Shown here piece after piece: positions 63,456-64,000 of a DNA stretch of 64,000 bases. The stretch's first letter is position 1. The number at the start of each line of letters is the position of its first letter. The position numbers and the translations under genes were made by a program. Below the pieces are notes generated by a model. It was not told the origin of the DNA, ran no database searches, and saw nothing but the letters and a program-made list of their open reading frames with translations. This DNA is from Pseudo-nitzschia pungens (taxonomy: Eukaryota; Bacillariophyta; Bacillariophyceae; Bacillariales; Bacillariaceae), in NCBI GenBank assembly GCA_037355855.1, contig CM074764.1, positions 3,844,001 through 3,908,000 on the forward strand. The letters are read 5' to 3'.

Positions 63456-64000
63456 GCAGCCGTCGAATGAAGCAAAGCAATGCACCGCACCAAACCAAAC
63501 CACAGCAAGCACTACTATCTATTCGCTGTTCACGCTGCACGGAGATTGCAGTCGGGTGGTAGTTGGGTCGCTTGGAGACAAAAATGAAACCGCCAAACCA
63601 CCGAAATGCTTACATAGAAAAAAGAGCAGTAGATCACAATATTATCATCACTCATTCAACTTGCATCATGTCAACAGCAACACAACAACAACAACAACAG
63701 CAGCAGCAACAACAACAACATTACTAGTAATTAGAAAACGCAGCTACATGGTACCCCAAAGAGGGCCAATCCATACCTTATTTCAACAAAAATTCGCGAA
63801 AATCCATTCTCATGTAGTATCAATCTAAGATTATCGTTTAGCTGCGGCGGAAAAAACTACGTACTGGTGACCAGTAGTTTTAGGACCATCCTTTATTCCT
63901 GATCGTATCAGTCAAATAACAGTTTAATGTTAATCTGACGAGTCTTATTTTACTCAATTTAGTCAAACATCAGTTCATTTTTGATTGAATACTGATCCTA
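63456..64000. other. 3' flank, intergenic
   Basis: Presumed 3' UTR of the exportin gene, an aac/agc triplet microsatellite at about 63672-63720, then AT-rich sequence. A short open frame over the triplet run (63556-63828) is low complexity and not supported as a gene. Confidence 0.5.

Overview
This is a repeat-dense piece of a eukaryotic nuclear genome, most likely a stramenopile alga and probably a diatom. The evidence is short GT-AG introns, Asn/Gln/Thr homopolymer runs inside otherwise conserved proteins, a plant/animal-type Exportin-5, and Ty1/copia and Ty3/gypsy LTR retrotransposons. The organism is inferred and no species call is justified.

Layout. 1-6656: two lineage-restricted genes I do not recognise (an Asp/Ser-rich repeat protein at 1181-3526 and a two-exon gene at 5059-6656) with tandem repeats before and between them. 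6657-10512: non-coding repeats, a truncated gypsy fragment (8484-9164) and a ~145-bp satellite. 10513-22780: gypsy element GypA-1, split by an apparently intact copia element, Cop-1 (11076-17488). 22781-31693: satellite remains, a low-complexity NAD(P)-binding epimerase-like gene (23375-25405), a solo gypsy LTR, a 640-bp repeat present twice, and an unrecognised gene (29267-30259, minus). 31694-32657: a decayed inverted copy of the 3' part of the 5059-6656 gene. 32658-48622: a three-level nest, GypB containing GypA-3, which contains GypA-2. 49003-56938: a decayed DDE-type transposase-like gene interrupted by Cop-2 (50435-56548). 58268-63455: a three-exon Exportin-5/HASTY-like gene. The right end is intergenic.

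Insertions. All five inserted LTR elements have identifiable 5-bp target duplications: CTAGC, GGTGG, GCTAG, GCCAC and GTCAG. Where an insertion split a coding frame, removing the element and one duplication copy restores that frame. This gives the order of events: GypB, then GypA-3, then GypA-2; and GypA-1, then Cop-1. Paired LTRs are identical or nearly so by eye, so activity is recent. Cop-1 looks complete enough to be autonomous, while Cop-2 has lost its putative protease motif and has two frameshifts.

Most worth checking: an in-frame UGA separating gag and pol in both gypsy families; a copia primer site matching the anticodon arm of tRNA-Asn; copia LTRs that differ only by whole 34-bp units; a 14-bp palindrome where the gypsy primer site should be; a gag that has diverged far more than the pol attached to it; and a duplicated 640-bp repeat whose indels are nearly all multiples of three.
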